Shown piece after piece: positions 1 to 7,089 of a stretch of DNA of 12,664 bases. How positions within the stretch are numbered: the first letter of the stretch is position 1; every line of letters begins with the position of its first letter. The stretch lies in contig DHJA01000210.1 in the NCBI GenBank assembly GCA_002404095.1, positions 818 through 13,481 of the forward strand, read 5' to 3'. Both the position numbers and the translations under genes were made by a program. The DNA comes from Planctomycetaceae bacterium UBA4732. Lineage in GTDB: Bacteria; Planctomycetota; Planctomycetia; Gemmatales; Gemmataceae. Below the pieces are notes generated by a model that saw only the letters and a list, made by a program, of their open reading frames with translations, had not been told where the DNA came from and made no database searches.

Positions 1-711
1 GAGATCGACGAGCGCGGGCATAAGCAGCGAACGACTCGCAACCGGGACGCCAAGCGGGGCACGCCCCAGGGCGGGGTGCTTTCGCCGTTACTGGCGAACC
101 TCTACATGCGTCGTTTCGTGCTGGGTTGGAAAGTACGAGGACACGAGCGGCGTCTCGACGCGCACATTGTCAACTACGCTGACGACTTCGTGATCTGTTG
201 TCGCGGCAGCGCCGAGGAGGCGTTGGCCGCGGTGCGGACCATAATGTCCCAACTGGGGCTGACGATGAACGAGACCAAGACGCGGCGTTGCCGCGCACCG
301 GACGAAACGTTCGACTTTCTGGGTTACACATTCGGCCGCAACTACTCTTACCGGACGGGGCGGAGCTATGTGGGTCCGCGTCCGTCGGCGAAGAAGATCA
401 AGGCCTTGTGCGCCTCGATCCGCCTGTTGACCGGTCGGCAGTGGACGTGGCTGGACGCCGAGGAATTGGTAGGACGGCTGAACCGCCATCTGGTGGGATG
501 GGCCAACTACTTCTGCTTGGGAAATGTCAGCCGCGCCTATCAGCGGGTGATGGCGCACACTTGCTTTAGGCTTCGTCAGTGGCTGGGGCGGAAGCACCGC
601 GTGCAGAGGACGAGTTGCTCACGCTTCACGTTCCATTTTCTGCGCGAGGATCTGGGGCTGGTATGGCTTCCAGCGCGACCGCGTCCGCGTTCCTTGTGGG
701 CGAAGTGCTGA
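1..711 (+). CDS. ltrA: Group II intron reverse transcriptase/maturase, C-terminal part (5' cut by window edge)
   Basis: The reading frame is open from base 1, so the protein is cut by the window edge and 236 codons are visible. Seen: the RT block TPQGGVLSPLLANLYM at about residues 21-36, the catalytic YADD at residues 59-62, FDFLGYTF near residue 104, then a maturase (domain X, GIIM-type) region with LNRHLVGWANYF. The C-terminus ends in LGLVWLPARPRPRSLWAKC, the usual end of maturases that lack the DNA-binding/HNH endonuclease extension. Family knowledge: such proteins splice their host intron and reverse-transcribe it into DNA targets, and endonuclease-minus types prime from nicks or replication forks. 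The GTG at position 76 lies inside the RT domain and is not a start. Domain V follows 13 bp after the stop, so the protein is encoded in domain IV as expected. The visible frame has no stops or shifts, so the intron may be recent or still active. Confidence 0.93.
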   Translation, partial: EIDERGHKQRTTRNRDAKRGTPQGGVLSPLLANLYMRRFVLGWKVRGHERRLDAHIVNYADDFVICCRGSAEEALAAVRTIMSQLGLTMNETKTRRCRAPDETFDFLGYTFGRNYSYRTGRSYVGPRPSAKKIKALCASIRLLTGRQWTWLDAEELVGRLNRHLVGWANYFCLGNVSRAYQRVMAHTCFRLRQWLGRKHRVQRTSCSRFTFHFLREDLGLVWLPARPRPRSLWAKC

Positions 712-868
712 TTCCTTGTCCGAGAGCCGGATGCGGGAAATCCGCCCGTCCGGTTCGATGAGCGGGAGGTGGAAACGGAGCAAGGCTTGCGGTTCTGAGC
801 CACGAAGGGGAAACCCGGACACACGGACATACCGTTGCCTAACCCACCGCGCCACCTCTCGACTCTAC
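712..868 (+). ncRNA. Group II intron domains V and VI (3' catalytic end)
   Basis: Positions 724-756 fold as domain V. GAGCCGGA pairs with TCCGGTTC over 8 bp, and an upper GCGG/CCGC stem closes a GAAAT loop, so the loop side is one base short of the usual 34-nt form. The AGC catalytic triad (725-727) is present. Domain VI is less clear: CGGGAGGTGG (763-772) can pair with CCACCTCTCG (852-861) over 10 bp with one G-U, enclosing about 79 nt that contain small hairpins. The intron 3' end is inferred near 861-870, where sequence typical of an intron end (CGACTCTAC) runs out directly before the M28 stop codon. Domain V is confident; the domain VI pairing and exact boundary are inference. Confidence 0.8.
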
Positions 869-872
869 TCCT

Positions 873-1772
873 CTAGCGCGAAACCGCCCGTGCGAGCGCC
901 AGCTTAGTTACTTGGGAGACGAAGTCAAAATCCAGCGTCTCCGGCGTATCCGAGCCGAGATGGTAATGCGGGTTGCGAAACTCCGACGTATCCGTCCACA
1001 TGACGGCCGGGATGCCGGCCTCCCAAAACGGCGCGTGGTCGCTCCGGTTCAGGTGCGCAAGGCGCTTCTCCACCCCCAGGTATAGCTTCAGCGCGACGAC
1101 CGGGCACTGCGGAATGTAGCTGGCTGCGAGCCTGAGCAGCTCCTCCGCAACGGCATTGGAGCGCCCGTTGGCGAGGAGAGCGAGGAAATCGCCGACTGTG
1201 GGCGCTATCAGGCCGGGTAGGCCCGGCGGCATTTTCTGTGAGCCGGGGGCGTGGGTACAGAATCCTACCATCTCGAAGATGTGGGCCTCTCCCACGGCCC
1301 AGGCGGGCCGGGCCGCGAGGTGATCCACGAATTCGCGGCTGCCCAGCAGCCCGTCTTCTTCCCGGTTGAAGAAGACGATCATGGTTGGGCCGACGGCATT
1401 CTCTTTGAGGAGCCGCGCGCATTCCAGGCAAACGGCGACGGCACTGGCGTTGTCGTCGGCCCCTGGAGTGCCCGGCACGGAATCATAATGCGCACCGAGC
1501 AGGAGATGCGGCCCGCCGTCGAAACCGCCGGAAGTCACGATGATGTTGTCGTAGCTCCCTTGAAGAGCCGGCGTATATCCGAAATTGCGGAGGAGTTTAA
1601 GCAGTAGATCGCGGGCGCGGTCGTTGGACTTTCGTTCCGCCACATAATGGCGCGGGAAAGCGAGCATATCAACGAATGCGAAGAGTCTCTGCGACGATAC
1701 GCCGCGCAGCACGTCGGCGACCTGGGCGTCCGCCCGTTTCGGCCTGCGATTCTTCGAGTAACCTGGCCACAT
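873..1772 (-). CDS. M28 family zinc metallopeptidase (aminopeptidase-like)
   Basis: A 299-residue cytoplasmic-looking protein with no signal peptide or membrane segment. Numbered from the chosen ATG, the M28 metal site is visible: His95 in GAHYDS, Asp106 in PGADDNASAVAV, the Glu pair 138-139 in FNREEDGLLGS (general base and ligand), Glu167 in IFEMVGF where many relatives have Asp, and His271 in NPHYH before SDTPETLD. SDHAPFW and GIPAVMWTD are also typical. Family role: co-catalytic dizinc hydrolysis of peptide or amide bonds, usually releasing N-terminal residues; the substrate here is unknown. The ATG at 1772 is preferred over the TTG at 1778 because GGAG lies 8 bp upstream of it. The gene looks intact although its upstream side carries an intron remnant ending at 1818 and its downstream side an oppositely directed intron ending near 868. 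No other gene in the window shares its direction as a tight operon. Confidence 0.9.
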   Translation of the reverse strand: MWPGYSKNRRPKRADAQVADVLRGVSSQRLFAFVDMLAFPRHYVAERKSNDRARDLLLKLLRNFGYTPALQGSYDNIIVTSGGFDGGPHLLLGAHYDSVPGTPGADDNASAVAVCLECARLLKENAVGPTMIVFFNREEDGLLGSREFVDHLAARPAWAVGEAHIFEMVGFCTHAPGSQKMPPGLPGLIAPTVGDFLALLANGRSNAVAEELLRLAASYIPQCPVVALKLYLGVEKRLAHLNRSDHAPFWEAGIPAVMWTDTSEFRNPHYHLGSDTPETLDFDFVSQVTKLALARAVSR

Positions 1773-1817
1773 AAACAAGGCTCCGAACGACTACCCCAGC
1801 GTGACGCCTCTTCTTCG

Positions 1818-1915
1818 GTCGGGTAAGGAGGTTCGGTTGCCCGAACCCTCTCCCCTAAGAACCGTACATGCGAGTTTCCACGGATACGGCTCAAGCCTTT
1901 ACAAACGCCCCTCGC
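1818..1915 (-). mobile_element. 3' remnant of a second group II intron
   Basis: On the minus strand, 1892-1859 is a 34-nt domain V with GAGCCGTA pairing to TACGGTTC and a GAAA loop. It is followed by a domain VI-like hairpin (GGTTCGG/CCGAACC with a GCAA loop, 1847-1830) and then TTACCCGAC, a typical bacterial group II 3' end, ending at 1818. The upper domain V helix has C-C and U-U mismatches, so it is probably decayed. No RT coding sequence lies upstream; instead the frame of an unrelated protein runs straight into it, so most of the intron has been lost. Its domain V differs from the one at 724-756, so these are two separate introns. The left-hand (upstream) junction, placed near 1915, is uncertain by about 20 bp. 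Confidence 0.75.
1859..1892 (-). ncRNA. Group II intron domain V (isolated, degenerate)
   Basis: Exactly 34 nt. The lower 8-bp helix and the AGC triad are intact and the loop is GAAA. Two mismatches in the upper helix (C10-C23 and U13-U20 in domain V numbering) suggest loss of splicing function. No maturase gene is attached. Confidence 0.8.
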
Positions 1916-2890
1916 GGGACGCGACCTTCTCCACCACCAATACGAAGGACCAGAGGGAAGTCCAGCCCGTCGCCGAGCGGGACGACCGGATCGGGCAGCG
2001 GCCCTTTGTCCGTCTCGGGGATGTTGCGATAGCGCCCGAACGTCGTTTTGATTCTTCCGCCCTCATCGTTGTCGAAAATCAGCGACGGGCGCACACCGTT
2101 CGCCGTCCCATGCACAAGCACCTGGAAGCCGGCGAACTCATTGCGAGCGGCATATAATTGAATCTCTTTTGTCTTCGCGCTCCAAAGGTGGTTAACGGCG
2201 AGGTAGCCGTTCGGCTGCTTCGGAATCATCTCGCCGGTGACGGGCTGTACCTTGTCTAGCTCGTCAACGACGGCGATCTCTGCGGCGCCCAGGCGCGGCA
2301 GCGGCGCCGCGCCGGTGAACGGGGCCGCGAATGGTATTCCCGGCAACGACCATTCCAAGCGCGGCGAAACCTTCATCGACGTTACGGCCACGGGGCCGAC
2401 GTTGCCGGCGCCGTCCACCGCGCGCACCGCGACTGGAACAGTCGCGCCGGGCGCCAAGTCGAGATCGCGCAGACGCATACGCACCCGGTCGTCCGGTTTT
2501 CCCGCTAGGGGAATAAGATAACGCGGAACCTCTTTGTCGCCGACGTGCGCGAAGAAACCGACGGTCCCGGCCGGCCCCTCGTCTTTCGGCGGCACCCACG
2601 AAAGCCACCCCGTGCCGGCGGACTGGTCGCCCGACTCGCCGTGCAGCTCCGTCGGCGCGGCCGGCGGGGCCTTGTCCTTGGCGCCGAGGGTTACTGTTAG
2701 GTATGGCGCGTCAGCCGGCCGTGACTGGCGACTGTGGACGAAACGGTTGGGCATGAAAAAAAAGAAAACTTCTCGCCGTCGCGTTTCCACTCCGCCCCCG
2801 TGTCGTCGAAGAGCAGGAAGCCGTAGCTGATTCCGGCTGTGCGGGCCGCGACGACGAACGGATCGACGGCCACTTTTTGCCAGCCCTCCT
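1916..2890 (-). pseudogene. Fragment of a large FN3-like secreted-type protein, frameshifted and truncated at both ends
   Basis: Translating the minus strand from about 2890 gives EGWQKVAVDPFVVAARTAG, then SYGFLLFDDTGAEWKRDGEKF. After a shift at the T8 run (2763-2756) the text continues in another frame with MPNRFVHSRQSRPADAPYLT, a fibronectin-III-like stretch (PAAPTELHGES, SWVPPKDEGPAGTV, VRAVDGAGNVGPVA) and AARNEFAGFQVLVHG. The style is that of big exported proteins with FN3 and carbohydrate-binding modules; I do not recognise the exact family. The N-terminus is replaced by a transposase tail and the C-terminus runs into the intron remnant, ending at a stop created inside it (1891-1893). 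No start codon or ribosome binding site is attached. The single long frame over this stretch (1891-3018) is therefore a chimera of three pieces and should not be annotated as one gene. Confidence 0.7.
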
Positions 2891-3752
2891 TGCCAAAAGG
2901 CTTGCAGCGGCTGATCGTCACTGAGGTGATCGGCGCGTACTTGCAAGACCGCCTCGCTCCCCGTCTCCGACCAGAACTTCTCCGTGCCCTTGACGCGCTG
3001 GTTCACCTGTTTCACCACCGTTCAGTTGTTCGCCGAGCCGTCGCCCACGAACGCCCGTCGCTGGGCCCCCTGGAGAGCGCCAACGCCCAGGCCGCCGCCG
3101 CCGCCTGCGACGCAAACGACGGCCAGCACGCCCGGCTGGCTAACACTTTCCGTTGGCACACTTTCGGCGGCTCGTACACCGTTTCGGTGCGCAACGCTTC
3201 GTCGGCCGCTTCCGCTTCGGCGCCGTCGGCCGTGGCATCGGCCGTCGCCGTCGCCGTCGCCTTCACCGACTTCTTCAGTTCGCGGACCCATTTCGGGATA
3301 CGGGTCGGGTCCACAAAAGACGGGGGAATCACCGGGCAAGGATCGCAGGCGGACGCCACACTGTCCATGACCAGGAGCAAACCGACTTTGTCCTCGCGCC
3401 AGTGGCCGGCTTTGCCGTCCCGCCCCTCGCCTTCGTCCCAGGGCTCCGCTGGCTCGGTCGTCGCCGCGGCGTTGGCGGCGGCAGCCGGCTTCTCCCCCTT
3501 GGCACGCCGGTCCAGAATCTGCATCCGGCCGCCGTCCACCATGACCACGGCCAACGCCGGCGGCGTTACCCCGGCCGGTGCGGCGAATTTCTCAGACAGC
3601 GGCAACGCCTGATAGGCCGCCACTTCCGCGACTCGTTCGGCCACCCGCTCCACGCCAATGCGTTCGGTCACGCGTTCGACTTGTTTCTCGGTGATCGGCA
3701 AGTCCGCCAGCTTCCGCAAGACTTCACCGGCCTGACGGAAGGCGCGGCGCGT
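2891..3752 (-). pseudogene. ISKra4-like transposase remnant, 5'-truncated and internally deleted
   Basis: The N-terminal piece (3752-3020) reads LRKLADLPITEKQVERVTER, then PAGVTPPALAVVMVDGGRMQ, GHWREDKVGLLLVMDS, DPCPVIPPSFVDP and ETVYEPPKV, the pattern I associate with ISKra4-family transposases. An in-frame stop at 3755-3753 lies upstream, so the usual first part is missing. A frameshift near 3070-3085 moves the text to QGAQRRAFVGDGSANN, where a stop replaces the expected Trp. The sequence then jumps straight to the C-terminal end VKQVNQRVKGTEKFWSETGS and RADHLSDDQPLQAFW (3018 to about 2891). The catalytic middle is absent. The join to the next fragment lies at about 2885-2900. No terminal inverted repeats were recognised. 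The family call is from memory of family motifs, not a search. Confidence 0.75.
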
Positions 3753-3787
3753 TCACTGAATGCTGTTATCATGTTCATACTATCGTA

Positions 3788-4921
3788 TCACTCCGGCTCG
3801 AAGCGCAGCAATCGGCACGCAATCTTCCCATTAAAGAGCGGTATTTGCGCGGCCGGCCGTAAGCCGATCGCGTCCGCCAGCGTCGGGTTGCCCGTGAAAA
3901 CGAACGCGGTCCAGCCCGCGCAGCGCTCGGCGAACACTTCGCCGAGCAACTTATACAGCGGAACAAGGTCTTTCTCTTCGCCAATACGCTCGCCGTAGGG
4001 TGGGTTGCATAGGATCACGCCCGGCGGCCCCTCCGGCGGTCGGAAGTCGCGCACGTCGCGCTTGTCGAAGCGCAGCAAACGGCCGATGCCCGCCGCGCGG
4101 GCGTTGTCGATGGCGAACGCCACCGCGTCGCCGCGTAGGTCTGAGCCGAGGACCGGCGCCGGCAGCGTTCGACCCATGCCGCGTCGCGCCTCGTCGCGCA
4201 GGGCGGTCCACAATTGCACGTCGTAGTCCATCCAGCCTTGAAAGCCGAAGCGTTTGCGCGTCAGGCCGGGCGGCCGGCGCAGCGCCATCCACGCGGCCTC
4301 GATTGGCAGTACACCTGAGCCACATAGCGGATCGATAAAGGGCGTTTCCGGCTTCCAGCCGGTCATCAGGATCAGGGCGGCCGCCAGCGATTCGTTGAGC
4401 GGCGCCTTCGTGAGAATCGGCCGGTAGCCGCGCTTGTGCAGCGATTCGCCGGAGCTTTCCAGACTCAGCACCGCTTGATCGCGATAGATGTGCAGGTTCA
4501 GGCCGACCATCGGTTCGTCTACGTTCACGCTTGGCCGTCGGCCGACGCGATCCACGAACTGATCGCAGATCGCATCCTTGACGCGCAGGGCGGCGTACTT
4601 GGAATGCGTGATGCCCGAATCGCGCACGTTGCTGTCCACCGCCAGCGTGTGGTCCGGGGTCATATAGCGCGACCAGTCCAGGGTGCGAACCGCGTCGTAC
4701 AGTTCGTCCGGCGAGGTCACGGTCGCTTCGAGGATCGGCCTCAGTACACGAATGGCGGTGCGGAGCCAGAGATTTGCCTTGTACAGAAGGGCCAGATCGC
4801 CGGAGAAGCGGACGCCGCCGCGCCCAGGCTTTATGTCGCCCGCGCCGATGCCGCGCAACTCGTCGGCCAGCACCGGCTCGACGCCTTTGGCGCAGGTGAC
4901 GAAATAATGCTCCGTATCCAC
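3788..4921 (-). CDS. rlmL: THUMP-domain RNA guanine-N2 methyltransferase, RlmL type
   Basis: A 377-residue protein of the COG0116 type. An N-terminal THUMP-containing region (roughly residues 1-160, ending with HKRGYR at 162-167) is followed by a Rossmann-fold methyltransferase with FIDPLCGSG at 194-202 (AdoMet loop) and NPPYGER at 306-312 (catalytic NPPY). Family role: AdoMet-dependent m2G formation in 23S rRNA (RlmL makes m2G2445 in E. coli) or tRNA in some relatives; the exact target cannot be read here. It matches only the RlmL half of the E. coli RlmKL fusion, which is usual outside gammaproteobacteria. The start is a GTG 7 bp after the stop of the upstream membrane-protein gene, with GGGAAG/GAGAG as a modest ribosome binding site, so the two are probably co-transcribed. 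The transposase remnant begins about 35 bp beyond its stop without damaging it. Confidence 0.88.
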   Translation of the reverse strand: MDTEHYFVTCAKGVEPVLADELRGIGAGDIKPGRGGVRFSGDLALLYKANLWLRTAIRVLRPILEATVTSPDELYDAVRTLDWSRYMTPDHTLAVDSNVRDSGITHSKYAALRVKDAICDQFVDRVGRRPSVNVDEPMVGLNLHIYRDQAVLSLESSGESLHKRGYRPILTKAPLNESLAAALILMTGWKPETPFIDPLCGSGVLPIEAAWMALRRPPGLTRKRFGFQGWMDYDVQLWTALRDEARRGMGRTLPAPVLGSDLRGDAVAFAIDNARAAGIGRLLRFDKRDVRDFRPPEGPPGVILCNPPYGERIGEEKDLVPLYKLLGEVFAERCAGWTAFVFTGNPTLADAIGLRPAAQIPLFNGKIACRLLRFEPE

Positions 4922-4928
4922 AAATCTC

Positions 4929-6422
4929 TCACTTCCCGTCGGCCGCCTCCGGCCGCGCCTCGGCCAATTCCTTGATGTGGTTGAGGACGCGCAGATGGAT
5001 GCGGTGGATGATGGCGTCGGACCACAGCCGCCAGTAGAAGGCGGGCCACATACGGTTGGTATACCAAGTCGCCCCCTCCAGGCGCGTGCGGCCTCCGTCC
5101 AATGCCGTCAGACGAAATTCGCCGCGCCGGCTTACCATGTAGCCGTGCAGGTGTGGCGGGTGGATGGTGTACGGACTCCACTCGCGCATCGGCTCGGGCT
5201 GCTCCGCCACACGAAACGCTAACCGATGCGGCTCGTCCCAAACATCGATCGGCTCTACGAAGGCGCCGGTCGAGAAGACACAACGCCGTTCCGCCCCGGC
5301 GCCTTGGCCGTGGATCTCGGCGCGCACCGGGTAGGCGACGCCGGTGCGGAATACCCAGTCGTCCGGCTCGGGCAGCTCGGGGAAGGAAACCACTTGTCTC
5401 CAGACCCGATCCGGCGGCGCGTCGATCTCCACCACGGAACACACCTGAAACAGATCCGGTTCTTCCGAAGACGCCGACTCGGCGGCCATCAGCGACGGCA
5501 GCGTCACGGCGAGTACCAGAAGGACAAGCGGGTTGTGTTCCAAGCTCCAGGGCCGGAGTTGTATGGCGAATCCGACCACGCCGCCAAGGAACGCCAGGAA
5601 GTAGCCGATCGGCGCGGCCATGAGCAGGCATATGGCCCCTTCCAGGGCGAAGACAATCATGCCCGCGCCGACGAGGGTGGTCGCCAGGAAGCAGACCATC
5701 ATGCAGGCGCCGAAGCTCTGCGGCCGGACCAGACCGAATAACACGACCGACGCCATGCCCGCGCAGAATGGCAAGCCGACAAACAGACCCCAACCGTAGT
5801 TCTCCAGCACCATCGTCGAGAGTACCACAAGTGCCAGCGTCGTCGGAACGACCACGCCCAGGGCGAGGGCGCCGCTGCCGACCGTCGTATTCAATGTGAT
5901 GCGCCGGTGGGCGTCGCGCAGGCGCCTCCAACTCGCACTATGCCGATAGTCGAAGTCCGCGTTCCGGTAAGGGTTGTTGGCGGGGAGCGGGACGGGGTCC
6001 GGGTTATCCCTATCATCTGGAAACTCGTGCGGCGGCTCCCGCCGGGTAGGAAGCACGCTCAGCAATAACAACATGACGATGTTGACCAGCGGCATGAAGA
6101 AAAACAGCACAAGAGCGATGGGCAATCCGACGGCGCGTAGCCGTTGCACGGTCAACAGGACGCCGATGACGATGAACGGCAACGCCGTCACCAAGAGCGT
6201 CCCGTAGAAAAGCCAATCCTGTTGCGGAAGCGTCAACACGCCGACCGTCTGCGGCGGCAGGACGATGTAGTTGAACACATTCCAGGGACGGTGGAACAGT
6301 TGCGTCGCGGTCAGCCAGTCCAGCACCTGCTTGACCGCGACAAGAAAAACTCCCGTGGCGAAGTAGGGAAGACGGTCGATAGTGGATTCTTGCCGCCATA
6401 GGTCGGCGTGACGCAAGCGCAT
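4929..6422 (-). CDS. Polytopic membrane protein (DUF805-like) with C-terminal SRPBCC domain
   Basis: A 497-residue protein. The N-terminal part has about three membrane segments and a DUF805-like signature: a dibasic RLR, then GLP, then LFFFMPLVNIVMLLLLSVLP. A Pro/Asp/Asn-rich cytoplasmic loop follows, then four or five more hydrophobic segments. The last ~155 residues look like an SRPBCC/START-type ligand-binding fold: CSVVEIDAPPDRVWRQVVSF at its start, a WSPY/HPPHLHGYM stretch in the middle, GRTRLEGATWYTNRM and a C-terminal helix. Family knowledge: SRPBCC domains bind hydrophobic ligands; no function is known to me for this fusion. The ATG at 6422 is chosen because AGGAG lies 8 bp upstream; an in-frame TTG at 6467 has no such site. 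It sits between trmL (82 bp upstream) and rlmL (7 bp downstream) on the same strand. Ligand and role are unknown. Confidence 0.8.
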   Translation of the reverse strand: MRLRHADLWRQESTIDRLPYFATGVFLVAVKQVLDWLTATQLFHRPWNVFNYIVLPPQTVGVLTLPQQDWLFYGTLLVTALPFIVIGVLLTVQRLRAVGLPIALVLFFFMPLVNIVMLLLLSVLPTRREPPHEFPDDRDNPDPVPLPANNPYRNADFDYRHSASWRRLRDAHRRITLNTTVGSGALALGVVVPTTLALVVLSTMVLENYGWGLFVGLPFCAGMASVVLFGLVRPQSFGACMMVCFLATTLVGAGMIVFALEGAICLLMAAPIGYFLAFLGGVVGFAIQLRPWSLEHNPLVLLVLAVTLPSLMAAESASSEEPDLFQVCSVVEIDAPPDRVWRQVVSFPELPEPDDWVFRTGVAYPVRAEIHGQGAGAERRCVFSTGAFVEPIDVWDEPHRLAFRVAEQPEPMREWSPYTIHPPHLHGYMVSRRGEFRLTALDGGRTRLEGATWYTNRMWPAFYWRLWSDAIIHRIHLRVLNHIKELAEARPEAADGK

Positions 6423-6503
6423 GGGAGCGGCTCCTAAGTCATAGAGTACTGTCCAACTCCCAATCAACCGCGTGGGCGACGGTGGGACAACTGACCTGGC
6501 GCT

Positions 6504-6959
6504 TCACCACCCTTGCACCTGCCGCAACGCTTCGTACAGCGCGATCCCCGCGGTCGTCGCCAGGTTGAGGCTGCGCACCTTACCGGCCGGCATCGGGATG
6601 CACAGCATACGGTCGGCGTAGCGCTCGTGAACCTCCGGAGGGAGGCCGTTCGACTCGCCGCCGAATAGCAGACAATCCTCGTCCTGATAACGGATCTTGG
6701 TATAGATTATGGACGCACGCGCGCTGAAGCAAAAGATGCGTTGGCCGACGCGCGTCGCCTCGAACGCGGCCAGCGTATCGTATCGCTGTACATCCACGGC
6801 GCCCCAATAGTCGCAACCCGCGCGCCGTAGGGAACGGTCGTCCAGACGGAAGCCGAGGCGGCCGATCAGGTGCAGGACGGCGCCGGCTGCGGCGCAGCTG
6901 CGGGCGATGTTGCCGGTATTCGGCGGGATTTCAGGCTCCAAGAGTGCAATGTGCAGCAT
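6504..6959 (-). CDS. trmL: tRNA (cytidine/uridine(34)-2'-O)-methyltransferase TrmL, SPOUT family
   Basis: At 151 residues it has the full length of the family. Motifs seen: PEIPPNTGNIAR at 9-20, LGFRLDDRSLRRAGCDYW at 35-52, FGGESNGLP at 99-107 (family usually FGPE.RGLP) and IPMPAGKVRSLNLATTAGIALYE at 121-143, which forms the trefoil knot that binds AdoMet. Role: 2'-O-methylation of the wobble base of tRNA-Leu isoacceptors in the cytoplasm, as a dimer. ATG start at 6959; the ribosome binding site is weak (GAG about 8 bp upstream). It is divergent from the glycosyltransferase pair across 130 bp, and the membrane-protein/rlmL pair follows it on the same strand. Confidence 0.92.
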   Translation of the reverse strand: MLHIALLEPEIPPNTGNIARSCAAAGAVLHLIGRLGFRLDDRSLRRAGCDYWGAVDVQRYDTLAAFEATRVGQRIFCFSARASIIYTKIRYQDEDCLLFGGESNGLPPEVHERYADRMLCIPMPAGKVRSLNLATTAGIALYEALRQVQGW

Positions 6960-7008
6960 GATGAGATCTCACAAACGGCCGGGGCGGTCGGCTTCGCCAT
7001 AAACGGCA

Positions 7009-7038
7009 TTGCTTCGCCTGCCGCGCCCCGACTATACT
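7009..7038 (+). promoter_or_regulatory. Candidate sigma70-like promoter for the glycosyltransferase pair
   Basis: TTGCTT (7009-7014) and TATACT (7033-7038) are separated by 18 bp and lie about 50 bp upstream of the first glycosyltransferase start. The -10 matches five of six consensus bases but the -35 only three. Pattern match only; promoter rules in planctomycetes may differ. Confidence 0.25.
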
Positions 7039-7089
7039 TCATCCGCTTGACAAGGAAGTCCCAGGCCGCCGACTCACGGAAGTACCCCG

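Larger units (their letters stand above)
1..868 (+). mobile_element. Group II intron, 3' portion (element continues left of the window)
   Basis: This is the combined unit of maturase, domain V and domain VI-like stem. The 5' half (domains I-III and the first RT blocks) lies outside the window, so class and 5' exon cannot be judged. The maturase C-terminus without an endonuclease resembles bacterial endonuclease-minus lineages. The right edge falls a few bases from the stop codon of the convergent M28 gene, so the insertion leaves that gene whole. Confidence 0.8.

Noticed and set aside
1..868. A diversity-generating retroelement or retron around the reverse transcriptase
   Set aside because: The RT has a maturase X domain and is followed by a clear domain V; no template/variable repeat pair or msr/msd-like RNA is seen.
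1891..3018. A 375-codon minus-strand reading frame as a single real gene
   Set aside because: Its parts belong to a transposase C-terminus, a fragment of another protein in two frames, and an intron remnant; it has no ribosome binding site of its own.
3153..3998. Plus-strand 281-codon frame across the transposase remnant and rlmL 3' end
   Set aside because: It is rich in Arg/His without domain pattern and lies antisense to recognisable proteins.
3788..4921. rlmL as a truncated gene because it lacks the RlmK half
   Set aside because: Stand-alone RlmL-type proteins of about 380 residues are common; both ends here look complete.
4831..5931. Minus-strand 366-codon frame overlapping the membrane-protein gene
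   Set aside because: It is an out-of-frame shadow with Arg/Pro/Gly-rich sequence; the other frame has membrane segments and an SRPBCC pattern.
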